Shown here in pieces: positions 37,247 to 46,153 of a DNA stretch of 50,811 nt. The translations under genes were made by a program, and so were the position numbers. The notes beneath the pieces were generated by a model, which made no database searches, was not told where the DNA came from, and was given only the letters and a program-made list of their open reading frames with translations. This DNA comes from Lachnospiraceae bacterium (GTDB lineage Bacteria; Bacillota; Clostridia; Lachnospirales; Lachnospiraceae), in the NCBI GenBank assembly GCA_020860645.1, contig JAJBTX010000112.1:1-50811 (forward strand), written 5' to 3'. Positions within the stretch are counted from its first letter, which is position 1, and each line of letters begins with the position of its first letter.

Positions 37247-37265
37247 GTTATACTTGCAGTATAAC
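37247..37265. promoter_or_regulatory. probable GntR operator
   Basis: Perfect inverted repeat GTTATACT-TGC-AGTATAAC. It covers the -10 box of the regulator's promoter, the expected position for autorepression. That it binds this GntR protein is inferred from position. Confidence 0.7.
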
Positions 37266-37286
37266 AATATATTTCCCGGAGGTCAA
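37258..37286 (-). promoter_or_regulatory. promoter of the gntR-clpC-radA operon
   Basis: Minus strand TTGACC (37281-37286), 17-nt spacer, TATACT (37258-37263). It overlaps the inverted repeat at 37247-37265 and precedes the GntR start by about 30 nt. Confidence 0.78.
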
Positions 37287-37308
37287 CAGAAATTCAAATT
37301 CTGTCCTC

Positions 37309-37344
37309 AAAAAAAGGAGAACCGCCATGTTCCGGCAGTCCCCC
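37309..37344 (-). terminator. intrinsic terminator of the cohesin-domain gene
   Basis: An 11-bp stem allowing G-U pairs (37316-37326 with 37334-37344) and a 7-nt loop is followed on the minus strand by seven T. It starts about 20 nt after the stop codon at 37365. Confidence 0.8.
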
Positions 37345-37364
37345 TCGTCCTCTTCTGACTCCGC

Positions 37365-38714
37365 CTATTCGTCATCGTCCAGATCGATGATCTCCAGTCC
37401 TTCGTCCACACTCGCCTCCCGTCTGGACTCCGGATCGTCAAAATCCGTCTCATTTTCCTCCAGATTTCCGACGATGACCGCGCTGGCCTTCTTTTTCTCC
37501 GATTTCGGCGCCGGTTCTTCTTCCTCTTCCTCCTCAGGCTCCGGATTTCTCAGCCTGCGGATGCGCAGGTACTGAATTACGACGATATTCAGCAGCACAA
37601 TGGCGATCAATGTCACAGCAAGAAGCAGCCACAGACGATTTCTCATATCGGTATTGTAGCGGTTCGCCTGATATTCCAGGTCGTCGCGCAGGCCGTCCTC
37701 CTTCTCCTCCAGCTCGGTAATATAAGCCTGCTCGCCGTCATACGCGATCTCATCAAAAAGCTGGACAGAGCCGGTATCATAATCATAACTGTACCAGCCC
37801 TTCTCGCCGTCCTGATTGATGCCATAGATCAGATAACGGTTCGAATCATCGAAAATCTCGTCCACTCCGTCGATTGTCACATGCTTGTAAGCAGGAAGCG
37901 TATATTTCGCTCCCCAGCCCAGGTCTACATAGGAATACCTGGTCGGCACCGTCACGTCCTCATCCGCCTCGATAAAGATGACCGTGTCCGAGCCGCTCTC
38001 TAGCTGGACATACGGAATAACAGTCCCCGTATCCTGATTATACACGAACAGATCCCGATAGCTTCCATTGTCACTGTACAGCATGACCAGGTAAAAATCC
38101 TCCAGCGTGTCGCTCTGCAGCACGCTGCTGCGAATGCCCTGAATGTCGATATGCGTCAGCGTAAAGCCATCCACGCTGGTCGGATGGTGCACATAGAAGG
38201 TTCTCTCGTCAATGACAAAGCTGGCCCGCTCCTCGTCTTCCTCAGAATCCTCCTCATCGGAATCCTCCCCGTCGGAGCCCTCCGCATCCGCGTCGTCCGC
38301 CGCTGCCAGCACGTCGATCTCCTCTCCGTCGACCGTGATCGTGCAGGCCGTAATCTCCAGCGTCGTATCCTCATCTGAGCTTCCGCGGAATGTGACCGAG
38401 AAGGTCGCGCTCGTATCGTTCGGCACAGCGGAGAGCTGCACGGTCCCGTTTCCGCCGCTGCCGGAGAAGTTATTTCCACCGCTGCCGGAAATATAGGTCA
38501 GCACGCTTTTGTCGTAGGAAATCGTGAGCGTCGCCGACTCCATGTCGGAATCGCTCGTGATCGTAAACTCCGCCGATACCGTCTCGCCGTCCACAGCCGT
38601 CAGCTCTGTGTCGCCCTCCACAGAGGGGGCGGCGAAAGCCGTCATACCAAAGCACAGAAAGAAGAGCGCGGCCAGGAGGCCTGTCCTTCCCATTCCAGAT
38701 TTTCTGTTTCGCAT
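37365..38714 (-). CDS. membrane-anchored cohesin-domain protein
   Basis: Surface protein of 449 residues. A signal peptide (RNRKSGMGRTGLLAALFFLCFGMTAFA, cut near Ala27) is followed by a cohesin-like beta domain (about 30-140; FTITSDSDMESATLTISYDKSVLTYISG and ATFSVTFRGSSDEDTTLEITA), an acidic linker rich in Asp/Glu/Ser, a second folded region (about 180-340), a coiled stretch, one C-terminal membrane helix (WLLLAVTLIAIVLLNIVVIQYL) and an acidic cytoplasmic tail. No LPXTG signal or dockerin is seen. The start at 38714 has GGAGG 8 nt upstream; the frame is open to 38774. The ligand is unknown; cohesin folds also occur outside cellulosomes. Confidence 0.82.
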   Translation of the reverse strand: MRNRKSGMGRTGLLAALFFLCFGMTAFAAPSVEGDTELTAVDGETVSAEFTITSDSDMESATLTISYDKSVLTYISGSGGNNFSGSGGNGTVQLSAVPNDTSATFSVTFRGSSDEDTTLEITACTITVDGEEIDVLAAADDADAEGSDGEDSDEEDSEEDEERASFVIDERTFYVHHPTSVDGFTLTHIDIQGIRSSVLQSDTLEDFYLVMLYSDNGSYRDLFVYNQDTGTVIPYVQLESGSDTVIFIEADEDVTVPTRYSYVDLGWGAKYTLPAYKHVTIDGVDEIFDDSNRYLIYGINQDGEKGWYSYDYDTGSVQLFDEIAYDGEQAYITELEEKEDGLRDDLEYQANRYNTDMRNRLWLLLAVTLIAIVLLNIVVIQYLRIRRLRNPEPEEEEEEEPAPKSEKKKASAVIVGNLEENETDFDDPESRREASVDEGLEIIDLDDDE

Positions 38715-38731
38715 ATCATAAACCTCCATGC

Positions 38732-38796
38732 ATAAAAGCCGACTGCTCCGCACACGCAGATATATAGACCGCATGGCCCGCCGTCCCGGCTTTTAT
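38732..38796 (-). other. structured 5' leader of the cohesin-domain gene
   Basis: Perfect 10-nt inverted arms (38732-38741 and 38787-38796) enclose 45 nt inside the roughly 100-nt leader between promoter and start codon. I do not recognise a known riboswitch class. Confidence 0.4.
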
Positions 38797-38822
38797 AAAC
38801 AGCACATTCCTCAGATTTTTCT

Positions 38823-38851
38823 ACCATAAAGCCTTATCCGCGGAAAGTCAA
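38823..38851 (-). promoter_or_regulatory. promoter of the cohesin-domain gene
   Basis: Minus strand TTGACT (38846-38851), 17-nt spacer, TATGGT (38823-38828), just downstream of the purD stop codon. No terminator separates purD from it. Confidence 0.65.
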
Positions 38852-38867
38852 GCAATTCACAAAAACT

Positions 38868-40142
38868 TCATACCTCGTCGATCGCTTTTCCGATATCGCT
38901 GCGGCAGTATTTATTGTCGAAATCAATCCACTTCACGGCCTCGTAGGCATTCGCGCGGGCGGCCTTCAGATCCTTTCCGGTCGCAGTCACGCCGAGCACA
39001 CGCCCGCCGTTCGTCACGATCTTCCCGTCCGCGGAGAATTTACTCCCGGCGTGGAACACATAATAGCCGTCCTTCCCCTGAAACTTCTCAAGGCCGCGAA
39101 TCTCGAAACCCTTCTCATACTTTACCGGATAGCCCTCGGAGGCGAGCACAACGCAGACCGCCGCATTGTCCTCAAATTCCAGTTCGACATCCTTAAGAGT
39201 TCCGTCCACACAGGCCTCCATCACATCGATGATGTCGTTCTTCATGCGCGGCAGCACGACCTGCGCCTCCGGATCGCCAAAACGGGCATTATATTCCAGT
39301 ACCTTCGGCCCCTTTTCCGTGAGCATCAGCCCGAAGAAAATGACTCCCTTAAACGGACGACCCTCCGCCGCCATCGCGTCCACAGTCCGCTGATAAATAT
39401 ATTCTTTACAGAAGGCGTCGATTTCATCCGTATAGAAAGGACTCGGAGAAAAAGTACCCATGCCGCCGGTATTCAGACCCTGGTCGCCGTCGAGCGCGCG
39501 CTTGTGATCCTGCGCGGAGGTCATGATACGGATCGTCTTCCCGTCCACGAAGCTTAAGACGGAGACCTCACGGCCCGTCATAAACTCCTCGATGACCATC
39601 TGATTCCCGGCCGCGCCGAACTTCTTATCAAGCATGATCGTCCTCACGCCCTCGCGCGCTTCCTCGATCGTGTTGCAGATCAGCACGCCCTTGCCGAGCG
39701 CGAGTCCGTCCGCCTTGAGCACGATCGGGAAATCCGCCGTCTCGAGATACGCGAGCGCCTTTTCCGGATCGTCAAAATTTTCATAGGCCGCGGTCGGAAT
39801 GTCGTATTTCTTCATCAGATCCTTGGAAAATGCCTTCGAGCCCTCGAGGATCGCCGCGTTCTTCCGCGGTCCGAACACACGCAGGCCGCGTGCCTCGAAG
39901 ACGTCCACGACGCCGCCCACGAGCGGGTCGTCCATACCGATGATCGTGAGATCGATCCCCTTTTCCTGCGCGAAGTCCGCCAGACGTTCAAACTCCATCG
40001 CACCGATGTCCACACACTCGGCGTACTCCGTGATTCCCGCGTTTCCGGGCGCGCAGTAAATCTTATCCACTCTCGGGCTCTTCGACACCTTCCACGCGAT
40101 CACATGCTCTCTTCCGCCGCTGCCCACTATCAGTACCTTCAT
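38868..40142 (-). CDS. purD: phosphoribosylamine-glycine ligase
   Basis: GARS, the second step of purine synthesis: phosphoribosylamine, glycine and ATP give GAR. The 424-residue protein begins [73 protein letters not shown] and LEYNARFGDPEAQVVLPR are the ATP-grasp and family motifs. The start at 40142 overlaps the purN stop by 4 bp (ATGA); the frame extends to 40220 without family similarity. Last gene of purE-purM-purN-purD. Confidence 0.96.
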   Translation of the reverse strand: MKVLIVGSGGREHVIAWKVSKSPRVDKIYCAPGNAGITEYAECVDIGAMEFERLADFAQEKGIDLTIIGMDDPLVGGVVDVFEARGLRVFGPRKNAAILEGSKAFSKDLMKKYDIPTAAYENFDDPEKALAYLETADFPIVLKADGLALGKGVLICNTIEEAREGVRTIMLDKKFGAAGNQMVIEEFMTGREVSVLSFVDGKTIRIMTSAQDHKRALDGDQGLNTGGMGTFSPSPFYTDEIDAFCKEYIYQRTVDAMAAEGRPFKGVIFFGLMLTEKGPKVLEYNARFGDPEAQVVLPRMKNDIIDVMEACVDGTLKDVELEFEDNAAVCVVLASEGYPVKYEKGFEIRGLEKFQGKDGYYVFHAGSKFSADGKIVTNGGRVLGVTATGKDLKAARANAYEAVKWIDFDNKYCRSDIGKAIDEV

Positions 40143-40762
40143 AGAAATCTCACCTTTCCGTCCTCGACTTTTACTTTTCCGTTCGCGATCAGATCGATAG
40201 CCTGCGGCATAATCACCCATTCCGCCTCGCGCATTACGCGCTGCTGCAGTTCCTCCGGCGTATCGCCCCGCCGCACCTCGACCGCCTTCTGCAGGATAAT
40301 CGGCCCGGTATCGGTCCCTTTATCCACAAAATGCACCGTCGCACCGGTCACCTTCACGCCGCGCGCGAGCACGCCCTCATGCACCTTCAGGCCATAATAA
40401 TCCTTTCCGCAGAAGGACGGGATCAGCGACGGATGGATATTGATGATCCGGTTTTCAAAGCGCTCCACAATCTGCTCCGGCATGACAACCAGACAGCCCG
40501 CCAGCACGACGAGGTCGGCCTCCGATGCGATCAGTGCATGAAGAAGCGCCTCGTTAAAGGCATCCCTGTCCACATAATCCTTCGGGCTCACACACTGCGC
40601 GGGGATCCCGGCTTCTTCCGCGCGCGTGAGCGCGTAAGCGTTTTTATTATTACTGATCACGCTCACAATCTGTGCGTTCGTGATGCGCCCGTCCGCGATC
40701 GAGTCGATGATCGCCTGCAGATTCGTGCCGCCGCCCGACACCAGCACCGCCAGCTTTAACAT
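40139..40762 (-). CDS. purN: phosphoribosylglycinamide formyltransferase
   Basis: Transfers the formyl group of 10-formyl-tetrahydrofolate to GAR. The 207-residue protein starts [62 protein letters not shown] contains the catalytic Asn-Ile-His segment, and [22 protein letters not shown] carries the conserved aspartate. It overlaps purM by 7 bp and purD by 4 bp. Confidence 0.96.
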   Translation of the reverse strand: MLKLAVLVSGGGTNLQAIIDSIADGRITNAQIVSVISNNKNAYALTRAEEAGIPAQCVSPKDYVDRDAFNEALLHALIASEADLVVLAGCLVVMPEQIVERFENRIINIHPSLIPSFCGKDYYGLKVHEGVLARGVKVTGATVHFVDKGTDTGPIILQKAVEVRRGDTPEELQQRVMREAEWVIMPQAIDLIANGKVKVEDGKVRFL

Positions 40763-41781
40763 AGAGTCACACCCTTCTCGCCGCTCTCCACGGAGCCGAT
40801 CACATAAGGCTCCTCACCGGCCTCGCGGATCGCCGCCATCGCGCTGTCCACATCCGAGGGATCGAGGGCGAGCACCATACCGATCCCCATGTTGAAGGTA
40901 TTGTACATCATCTGCTCGGAAATATTGCCCTCCTCCCGCAGCATGCCGAAAATCGGCAGCTTCGGCCAGGAATCCTTCTTCACGACCGCGCGCACGCCCT
41001 CCGGCAGCATGCGCGGAATATTCTCGTAGAAACCGCCGCCGGTGATATGGCTGCAGCCCTTGATCTTCACGCCCGCGGCCTTCACCTTTTTCAGCGCCTG
41101 CACGTAGATCTTCGTCGGAGCGATCAGCGCCTCGCCGAGCGTCGAACCGAGACAGTCATAATAGGTGGCAAGATTCAGCACATTCACATGGAAAACCTGG
41201 CGCACGAGCGAGTAGCCGTTGCTGTGCACGCCCGAGGAGGCGATGCCGACCAGCGTGTCGCCCTCCCGGATATCCTTTCCGGTGATCAGATCCTTCTCGT
41301 CCACGATGCCGACCGCAAAGCCCGCGAGATCGTACTCTTCAATGGGATAAAAGCCCGGCATCTCCGCCGTCTCGCCGCCGATCAGCGCCGCGCCGGCCTG
41401 CTTACACCCTTCTGCCACGCCGCTCACGATCGTGGCGATGCGCTCCGGAATATTGCGCCCGCAGGCTATGTAATCCAGGAAAAACAGCGGCTCGCCGCCC
41501 GCGCAGGCGATGTCGTTCACGCACATGGCCACGCAGTCGATGCCGACCGTGTCATGCTTGTCCATGAGGAAGGCAATCTTCAGCTTCGTCCCCACACCGT
41601 CCGTGCCGCTCACGAGCGTCGGCTTCTCCATGTCCTTGTAAGCGCTCAGGGAAAATGCTCCCGAGAAGCCGCCGATCCCGCCGAGTACCTCCGGCCGCAT
41701 CGTGCCCTGCACATGCTTTTTCATCAGTTCCACCGACCGGTAACCGGCCTCAATATCCACTCCTGCGTTCTTGTAATCCAT
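40756..41781 (-). CDS. purM: phosphoribosylformylglycinamidine cyclo-ligase
   Basis: AIR synthetase, closing the imidazole ring of purines. The 341-residue protein has [22 protein letters not shown] at the N-terminus, [16 protein letters not shown] (nucleotide-site glycines), [29 protein letters not shown] and [11 protein letters not shown], all PurM hallmarks. Good GGGAGGAG ribosome site before the ATG. A gap of about 90 bp without clear terminator separates it from purE. Confidence 0.96.
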   Translation of the reverse strand: MDYKNAGVDIEAGYRSVELMKKHVQGTMRPEVLGGIGGFSGAFSLSAYKDMEKPTLVSGTDGVGTKLKIAFLMDKHDTVGIDCVAMCVNDIACAGGEPLFFLDYIACGRNIPERIATIVSGVAEGCKQAGAALIGGETAEMPGFYPIEEYDLAGFAVGIVDEKDLITGKDIREGDTLVGIASSGVHSNGYSLVRQVFHVNVLNLATYYDCLGSTLGEALIAPTKIYVQALKKVKAAGVKIKGCSHITGGGFYENIPRMLPEGVRAVVKKDSWPKLPIFGMLREEGNISEQMMYNTFNMGIGMVLALDPSDVDSAMAAIREAGEEPYVIGSVESGEKGVTLC

Positions 41782-41874
41782 AACTGTCTCCTCCCTGCTG
41801 TACTCCAGCTACTGCGATAAAGTCCCCACCCGGCGGGCGGCAGATTCCTGCATGTTTTCCGGCTTCCGGCATCG

Positions 41875-42387
41875 TCACATCTGTGCCTGGTAAGCCTGAT
41901 ATCCGAGCTCATCGAGCTTTTCTGCCTTGGCCTCGACGTCCTCCTTCATCTCCTGCGAGTACGCCTTCAGCCGCTCAAGCAGCGCCTCATCCGAGGTCGC
42001 GAGAATCTTCGCCGCGAGAATTCCCGCGTTCGCGCCGCCATTAATCGCGACCGTCGCCACCGGGATGCCCGTCGGCATCTGCACGATCGAGTAGAGTGAA
42101 TCGACGCCGCCGAGATCGGACGTCTTCATCGGGACGCCGATGACCGGCATCGGAAAGAGCGCCGCGCACATGCCCGGCAGATGCGCCGCCTTGCCCGCGC
42201 CCGCGATGATGACCTTGAAGCCCTTCGCCTCCGCGCCTTTCGCGTACTCAAAAAAGACGTCCGGCTCACGGTGCGCGGAGATGATCGTCATCTCAAAATC
42301 CACGCCCAGCTTTGCCAGCACGTCCGCCGCCTTGCTCATAACGGGCAGGTCGGAATCGCTGCCCATGACTATTCCTACTTTCGCCAT
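41875..42387 (-). CDS. purE: N5-carboxyaminoimidazole ribonucleotide mutase
   Basis: Moves the carboxyl group of N5-CAIR to give CAIR. The 170-residue protein starts [21 protein letters not shown] and has SAHREPD and [25 protein letters not shown], the active-site loops of class I PurE. The start at 42387 follows AGGAGG by 6 nt; the frame is open to 42435. No purK is beside it. First gene of the purE-M-N-D block, with its own promoter. Confidence 0.95.
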   Translation of the reverse strand: MAKVGIVMGSDSDLPVMSKAADVLAKLGVDFEMTIISAHREPDVFFEYAKGAEAKGFKVIIAGAGKAAHLPGMCAALFPMPVIGVPMKTSDLGGVDSLYSIVQMPTGIPVATVAINGGANAGILAAKILATSDEALLERLKAYSQEMKEDVEAKAEKLDELGYQAYQAQM

Positions 42388-42406
42388 TGTGTACCTCCTC
42401 TGAGAA

Positions 42407-42435
42407 ATTGTATCATCACATTTATTCATTCGCAA
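42407..42435 (-). promoter_or_regulatory. promoter of the purEMND operon
   Basis: Minus strand TTGCGA (42430-42435), 17-nt spacer, TACAAT (42407-42412). The leader is only about 15 nt, too short for a purine riboswitch. Confidence 0.65.
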
Positions 42436-42458
42436 GCTTTATATTCACCGCTTCGGCA

Positions 42459-44546
42459 TCATGTTCTATCTGTGCAGACTCGCTCTTGCTCCAGTGCTTC
42501 GTTCAGCTCCTCCGTGCCCGGCAGGACGAAGCGGCCGTCGCGGATGATCGGGACGCGGCTGCCGTCCACGCGCAGAACCGCGATCTCGCCCAGCTCGTCA
42601 TAGGGAATCGTGATATCGGTATGGCAGTTGAAATAGGCCTTCTCCGGGTCCTCATGCCGGAGTGCGGAACAGGAATTTTCCTTTGCAATGATCCGCTTGC
42701 CATCCGGATTGTAGGTCGGCGTATCCTCCTCCCAGGAGTAGCAGGTGTCGCCAAGCGCGAAGTGCGGCCCGGTCTTCTCGGCGATCAGAATCGGCATCAG
42801 CGCCTCGATGTGGTAGCGGCGCGCGGCCACGTAGGCCGTCGTGTTCGTGCCGATCGCGAACTCGCCCATCGGGAGCGTGTCGTGATGGTAGAGGACATTC
42901 TCGCGGATGTAGCGGCGGTTCTCCTCCTCGTCCTCATAATTTCCGCAGCGGTAATCGCAGACCATGCCGTCGCGGAACCGCAGCTCGAGGTCCTGATAGA
43001 GCAGGCCGTTCAGATAGACGCCGCTCACGTGCAGGACGCCGTTCGTTCCCTCCAGCACCGGCGAGGTGAAGACCTCGCCCACCGGGATATTCACATCCGC
43101 GACACAGTTTTCAAAGATCGTCTCTTTCTCCGGATCGCGGAGTCCGGCCAGTGCGACCGTCAGATCGGTGCGGTTCGCGCCGGAGCCGAGGATATGCACG
43201 GCGTATCCGGTATCCAGCACGTCGATGATCGTCTGCTGGATCCGCTGATAAGTCCGGTAATCCAGCGTATTAATGCGAACGGTCTCCCGGAAAATCTCCT
43301 CGAACTGCGCTCCGATGTCCGGCACCGGAAAGGCGATGATCGTGAAGCTGCGCTCTTCGCCCGGAATATATTCATTCGTAATCTGCGCGGCCAGACTGTT
43401 TGCACGCACCTGATTTTTCTGCTGCTTTTCGTCCAGCTTCAGGGCGCTTTCCTTCACCTCCGGGACAAAGGGCGTCTCGCCGAAGATCTCCATGACCGCC
43501 GGACCCGCGTGTCCGCGAGCCAGCTCTTTATACTGCTCGAACGCGGTCCTCAGCGCCCCGGTCCGGCGCTCGACGAAGGCGCTGTCCATAAAGAGCGCCG
43601 CGTCACCCTTGTGATCGTAGTCGTACTGCCGGTTCGGAGAGGTCCCATAGTAGCCGACTTTATTATTTTCACGCATATTCACGCGGCAGACCGCCGCGCG
43701 GTAGAGAATGCTCTCAAGGCCCATCGCCTCAAAATTCTTTATTGCTTCCCGGATAATCCGCTCAAAACCGAGACAATAGCGGACATTCACGGTCTTTTTC
43801 TTCGAAAGATCCTTGCCTGTGACCTCGAAGCCGATGCGGTAGCCCTCCGTGAAGACCGAAGCGATTCTCCGGATCTCCTCCGCAGGCAGACTGTTCAGGA
43901 ACGCGCTCATCCGCAGCTCCGTGTCGCTCACATACTCCCCGAAGCGGTAGAGATAGCGCGGATCCTGCAGGTCCGCTTCCATGATAATATCACGCGCGAA
44001 GGACAGCGACGGATCGACCTGCTCCCGCACCCGCGCGGTCACCGTCACGTCGCAGTAATCGCTGACAAACCAGTACACGTCGTCCCGCAGCCGCTCCGCC
44101 GGGGGCAGCTCCCCCTCCTCGAGCTCCGCGTGAAGCTGCAAAAAGAGCTCCATGTGAATCAGGAACTCCTCGAACCTTCCCTCAAAGGCGTAGACAATCA
44201 TGCCGCGCAGCTCCGCGTACACGAAGGACAAAAGCTGTCCATAATCCTTCCCCAGGCGGGAAACCGCGTAATCCGGGTTTGCAAAGCTGCAGGCGTAGGC
44301 GTCCCCCGTGATATCGCGGTAGAGCTCCCGGTTCCAGTCCGCAAGCTCCTCGATCGAGGCAGTCTGAAGCTCTCCCGCCTCGATTCGATCCAGCGTCCCG
44401 AGCAGCATCTGGAGAAACGCGGCAGTCCGCTGAAAATATTCTCCGACCGCGCCCTCCGCCTCCGGGTCCGCGGCGATCTGATACACGCGTTCCACTGCCA
44501 GAGACCAGCGCTCAGATGCTTTTATATTATCTTCCATTTCTATCAT
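42459..44546 (-). CDS. M29-family (AmpS-like) aminopeptidase with long N-terminal extension
   Basis: Probable metal-dependent aminopeptidase of 695 residues. The C-terminal part (about 370-680) matches M29: NIPVGEVFTSPVLEGTNGVLHVSG with a glutamate ligand, LYHHDTLPMGEFAIGTNTTAYVAARR, EKTGPHFALGDTCYS and FNCHTDITIPY with the histidine and aspartate ligands. The first 300 or so residues are mainly helical and acidic and have no counterpart in short M29 enzymes. The ATG at 44546 has AGGA 6 nt upstream; ATGs at 44570 and 44537 are alternatives. It follows the pyr operon after a 109-bp gap with no clear promoter or terminator. Confidence 0.85.
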   Translation of the reverse strand: MIEMEDNIKASERWSLAVERVYQIAADPEAEGAVGEYFQRTAAFLQMLLGTLDRIEAGELQTASIEELADWNRELYRDITGDAYACSFANPDYAVSRLGKDYGQLLSFVYAELRGMIVYAFEGRFEEFLIHMELFLQLHAELEEGELPPAERLRDDVYWFVSDYCDVTVTARVREQVDPSLSFARDIIMEADLQDPRYLYRFGEYVSDTELRMSAFLNSLPAEEIRRIASVFTEGYRIGFEVTGKDLSKKKTVNVRYCLGFERIIREAIKNFEAMGLESILYRAAVCRVNMRENNKVGYYGTSPNRQYDYDHKGDAALFMDSAFVERRTGALRTAFEQYKELARGHAGPAVMEIFGETPFVPEVKESALKLDEKQQKNQVRANSLAAQITNEYIPGEERSFTIIAFPVPDIGAQFEEIFRETVRINTLDYRTYQRIQQTIIDVLDTGYAVHILGSGANRTDLTVALAGLRDPEKETIFENCVADVNIPVGEVFTSPVLEGTNGVLHVSGVYLNGLLYQDLELRFRDGMVCDYRCGNYEDEEENRRYIRENVLYHHDTLPMGEFAIGTNTTAYVAARRYHIEALMPILIAEKTGPHFALGDTCYSWEEDTPTYNPDGKRIIAKENSCSALRHEDPEKAYFNCHTDITIPYDELGEIAVLRVDGSRVPIIRDGRFVLPGTEELNEALEQERVCTDRT

Positions 44547-44655
44547 CCGCCTTCCTGTAGAGGCCGCCACCTCTTCCCAGTTTCAAACTTTTTCACTCCG
44601 GCAGCTGAAGATGCCAATCCCAAATCTCTCGAAATTCGCACCACAGCCCATGGCC

Positions 44656-44979
44656 TCACATCCCCAGCGCATAGATCGCGCCGAAACCGGCCAGCAGCAG
44701 CAGATTCAGCACAAAACCCAGGCGCGGGAACAGCCTCTTCGTCTCCTGCTCGCGAAGTCCGCGAATCCCATAATAGAGCCCGACCAGGGATACCCACATC
44801 GCCAGAAAGCCTGTCACGCCGACGATTTTCCCCGCCTGTCCGCTCTGCATATAGGCCATCACCAGAACGATCACGTCCGCCAGCAGGGCAATGCCCCCGA
44901 GCACGCTGGAAATAATTCCCGGACGGGAATGTTTTTTGCCGTCAAACTCAAGTTCCTGTTGTCTCTGTTTTCTGCGCAC
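44656..44979 (-). CDS. small membrane protein, DUF6142-like
   Basis: A 107-residue protein with a basic N-terminus and three hydrophobic helices (about 22-45, 50-75 and 84-106). The motif YYGIRGLREQETKRLFPRLGFVLN between the last two helices is typical of the DUF6142 proteins I recall from Lachnospiraceae. The start is GTG at 44979 with a strong GAGGAGG site 6 nt upstream. It lies 15 bp after the VanZ-like gene and is probably the last gene of the pyr transcript. Function unknown. Confidence 0.7.
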   Translation of the reverse strand: MRRKQRQQELEFDGKKHSRPGIISSVLGGIALLADVIVLVMAYMQSGQAGKIVGVTGFLAMWVSLVGLYYGIRGLREQETKRLFPRLGFVLNLLLLAGFGAIYALGM

Positions 44980-44994
44980 CGCGCTCCTCCTCTT

Positions 44995-45456
44995 TCAGCG
45001 AATCCCCCGCCGCAGGTACCGGATCACCAGCCTGTACAGGCAGTAGCCGATACAGCTGCCAAAAATATTGAGCAGAATATCGTCCACGTCGCAGCTGCCC
45101 ACCTTCAGTACCAGCTGCGCGATCTCCACAAACAGACTCACCTCAAAGCTGAGCAGAAGCACCCGGAAAAAGCTCGTTCGCCGGTTGCTGAGGGCCGGAA
45201 GCAGTCCCCCAAAGGGAATAAACCCGATCACATTTCCGGCCAGGTTCAGAAACACGCGCCCTGTTCCGATCTGCTCACGATATTTCAGGTAACGCCCGAT
45301 CTCCCGGAATGGCACGAGATTATAACGATACGTGCCCGTGAGAACCGTCCGCCCCCATTCCTCCGAGAAGAAGAGAAAATAAACCAGCGCGATCAGATAA
45401 ATACCAAAGAAAAAGCGGCACCAGCGCCGTGCAGTTCCTCTCGCTTTTTCCGTCAC
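44995..45456 (-). CDS. VanZ-family membrane protein
   Basis: Protein of 153 residues with four hydrophobic segments. FRFFF-like first helix, NLVPFREIGRYLKY, then NLAGNVIGFIPFGGLLPAL and SLFVEIAQLVLKVGSCDVDDILLNIFGSCIGY, the VanZ-like core. VanZ homologues are linked to teicoplanin resistance or appear as general membrane proteins; nothing here proves resistance. GTG start at 45456 with GGGAGG 8 nt upstream, 5 bp after pyrE. Confidence 0.85.
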   Translation of the reverse strand: MTEKARGTARRWCRFFFGIYLIALVYFLFFSEEWGRTVLTGTYRYNLVPFREIGRYLKYREQIGTGRVFLNLAGNVIGFIPFGGLLPALSNRRTSFFRVLLLSFEVSLFVEIAQLVLKVGSCDVDDILLNIFGSCIGYCLYRLVIRYLRRGIR

Positions 45457-45461
45457 AAACG

Positions 45462-46139
45462 CTACCTCCCTGCGCCGTACTGTGCATAGTATACGTCAAT
45501 CGCCGCCTTTAATGCGTCGTCAATGACGATCTTTCCCTTATACGGGCGATTGTACAGATGCTCCACGACCTCCGCCATCGTCACGATCGCGGTCGTCTCA
45601 AGTCCATACGTCTCGTGAATCTCCTGCAGCGCGCTCTTCGTCCCCTGGCCGCGCTCCATGCGGTCAACCGACACGACAAGGCCAATCGGCTTCACGTCGC
45701 CCTGTGCCCGGATGATCGGCAGCGTCTCCTGAATCGACGTCCCCGCGGTTGTCACATCCTCGATGATCACGATCCGGTCGCCGTCCCGCATGGGGCTGCC
45801 GAGCAGAATACCCTTGTCGCCGTGATCCTTGATCTCCTTCCGATTCGAGCTGTAGCGGATGTCCTTCCCGTAGTGCTCGCTGATCGCGATCGTCGCCGCG
45901 ACGGAAAGGGGAATACCCTTGTAAGCCGGTCCGAACAGCACGTCAAAATCGAGGCCAAACTTCTCCTCGATCGCCCGCGCGTAATACTCGCCGAGCTTCC
46001 GAAGCTGCGCGCCCGTGCGGTAAAATCCCGTATTCACAAAGAAGGGCGTCTTCCGGCCGCTCTTCGTCACGAAGTCGCCGAATTTCAGCACCTCGCAGTC
46101 GATCATAAACTCGATAAATTCCTGTTTGTATTTTTCCAT
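45462..46139 (-). CDS. pyrE: orotate phosphoribosyltransferase
   Basis: Joins orotate and PRPP to give OMP. The 225-residue protein has FVTKSGRKTPFFVNTGFYRTG, LFGPAYKGIPLSVA, GDKGILLGSPMRDGDRIVIIEDVTTAGTSIQET (PRPP-binding motif with the Asp-Asp-equivalent pair as ED) and a C-terminal VEHLYNRPYKGKIVID. It follows pyrD after 14 bp in the order pyrF-pyrK-pyrD-pyrE. Confidence 0.96.
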   Translation of the reverse strand: MEKYKQEFIEFMIDCEVLKFGDFVTKSGRKTPFFVNTGFYRTGAQLRKLGEYYARAIEEKFGLDFDVLFGPAYKGIPLSVAATIAISEHYGKDIRYSSNRKEIKDHGDKGILLGSPMRDGDRIVIIEDVTTAGTSIQETLPIIRAQGDVKPIGLVVSVDRMERGQGTKSALQEIHETYGLETTAIVTMAEVVEHLYNRPYKGKIVIDDALKAAIDVYYAQYGAGR

Positions 46140-46153
46140 CCTCTATTTCCTTT

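Noticed and set aside
44543-44797. 84-codon open frame on the minus strand between the DUF6142-like and M29 genes
   Set aside because: Most of it overlaps the DUF6142-like gene in another frame; composition is that of a shadow frame.
42387-44915. 842-codon open frame on the plus strand
   Set aside because: Antisense shadow of the M29 aminopeptidase gene, rich in Arg, His and Leu with no domain pattern.
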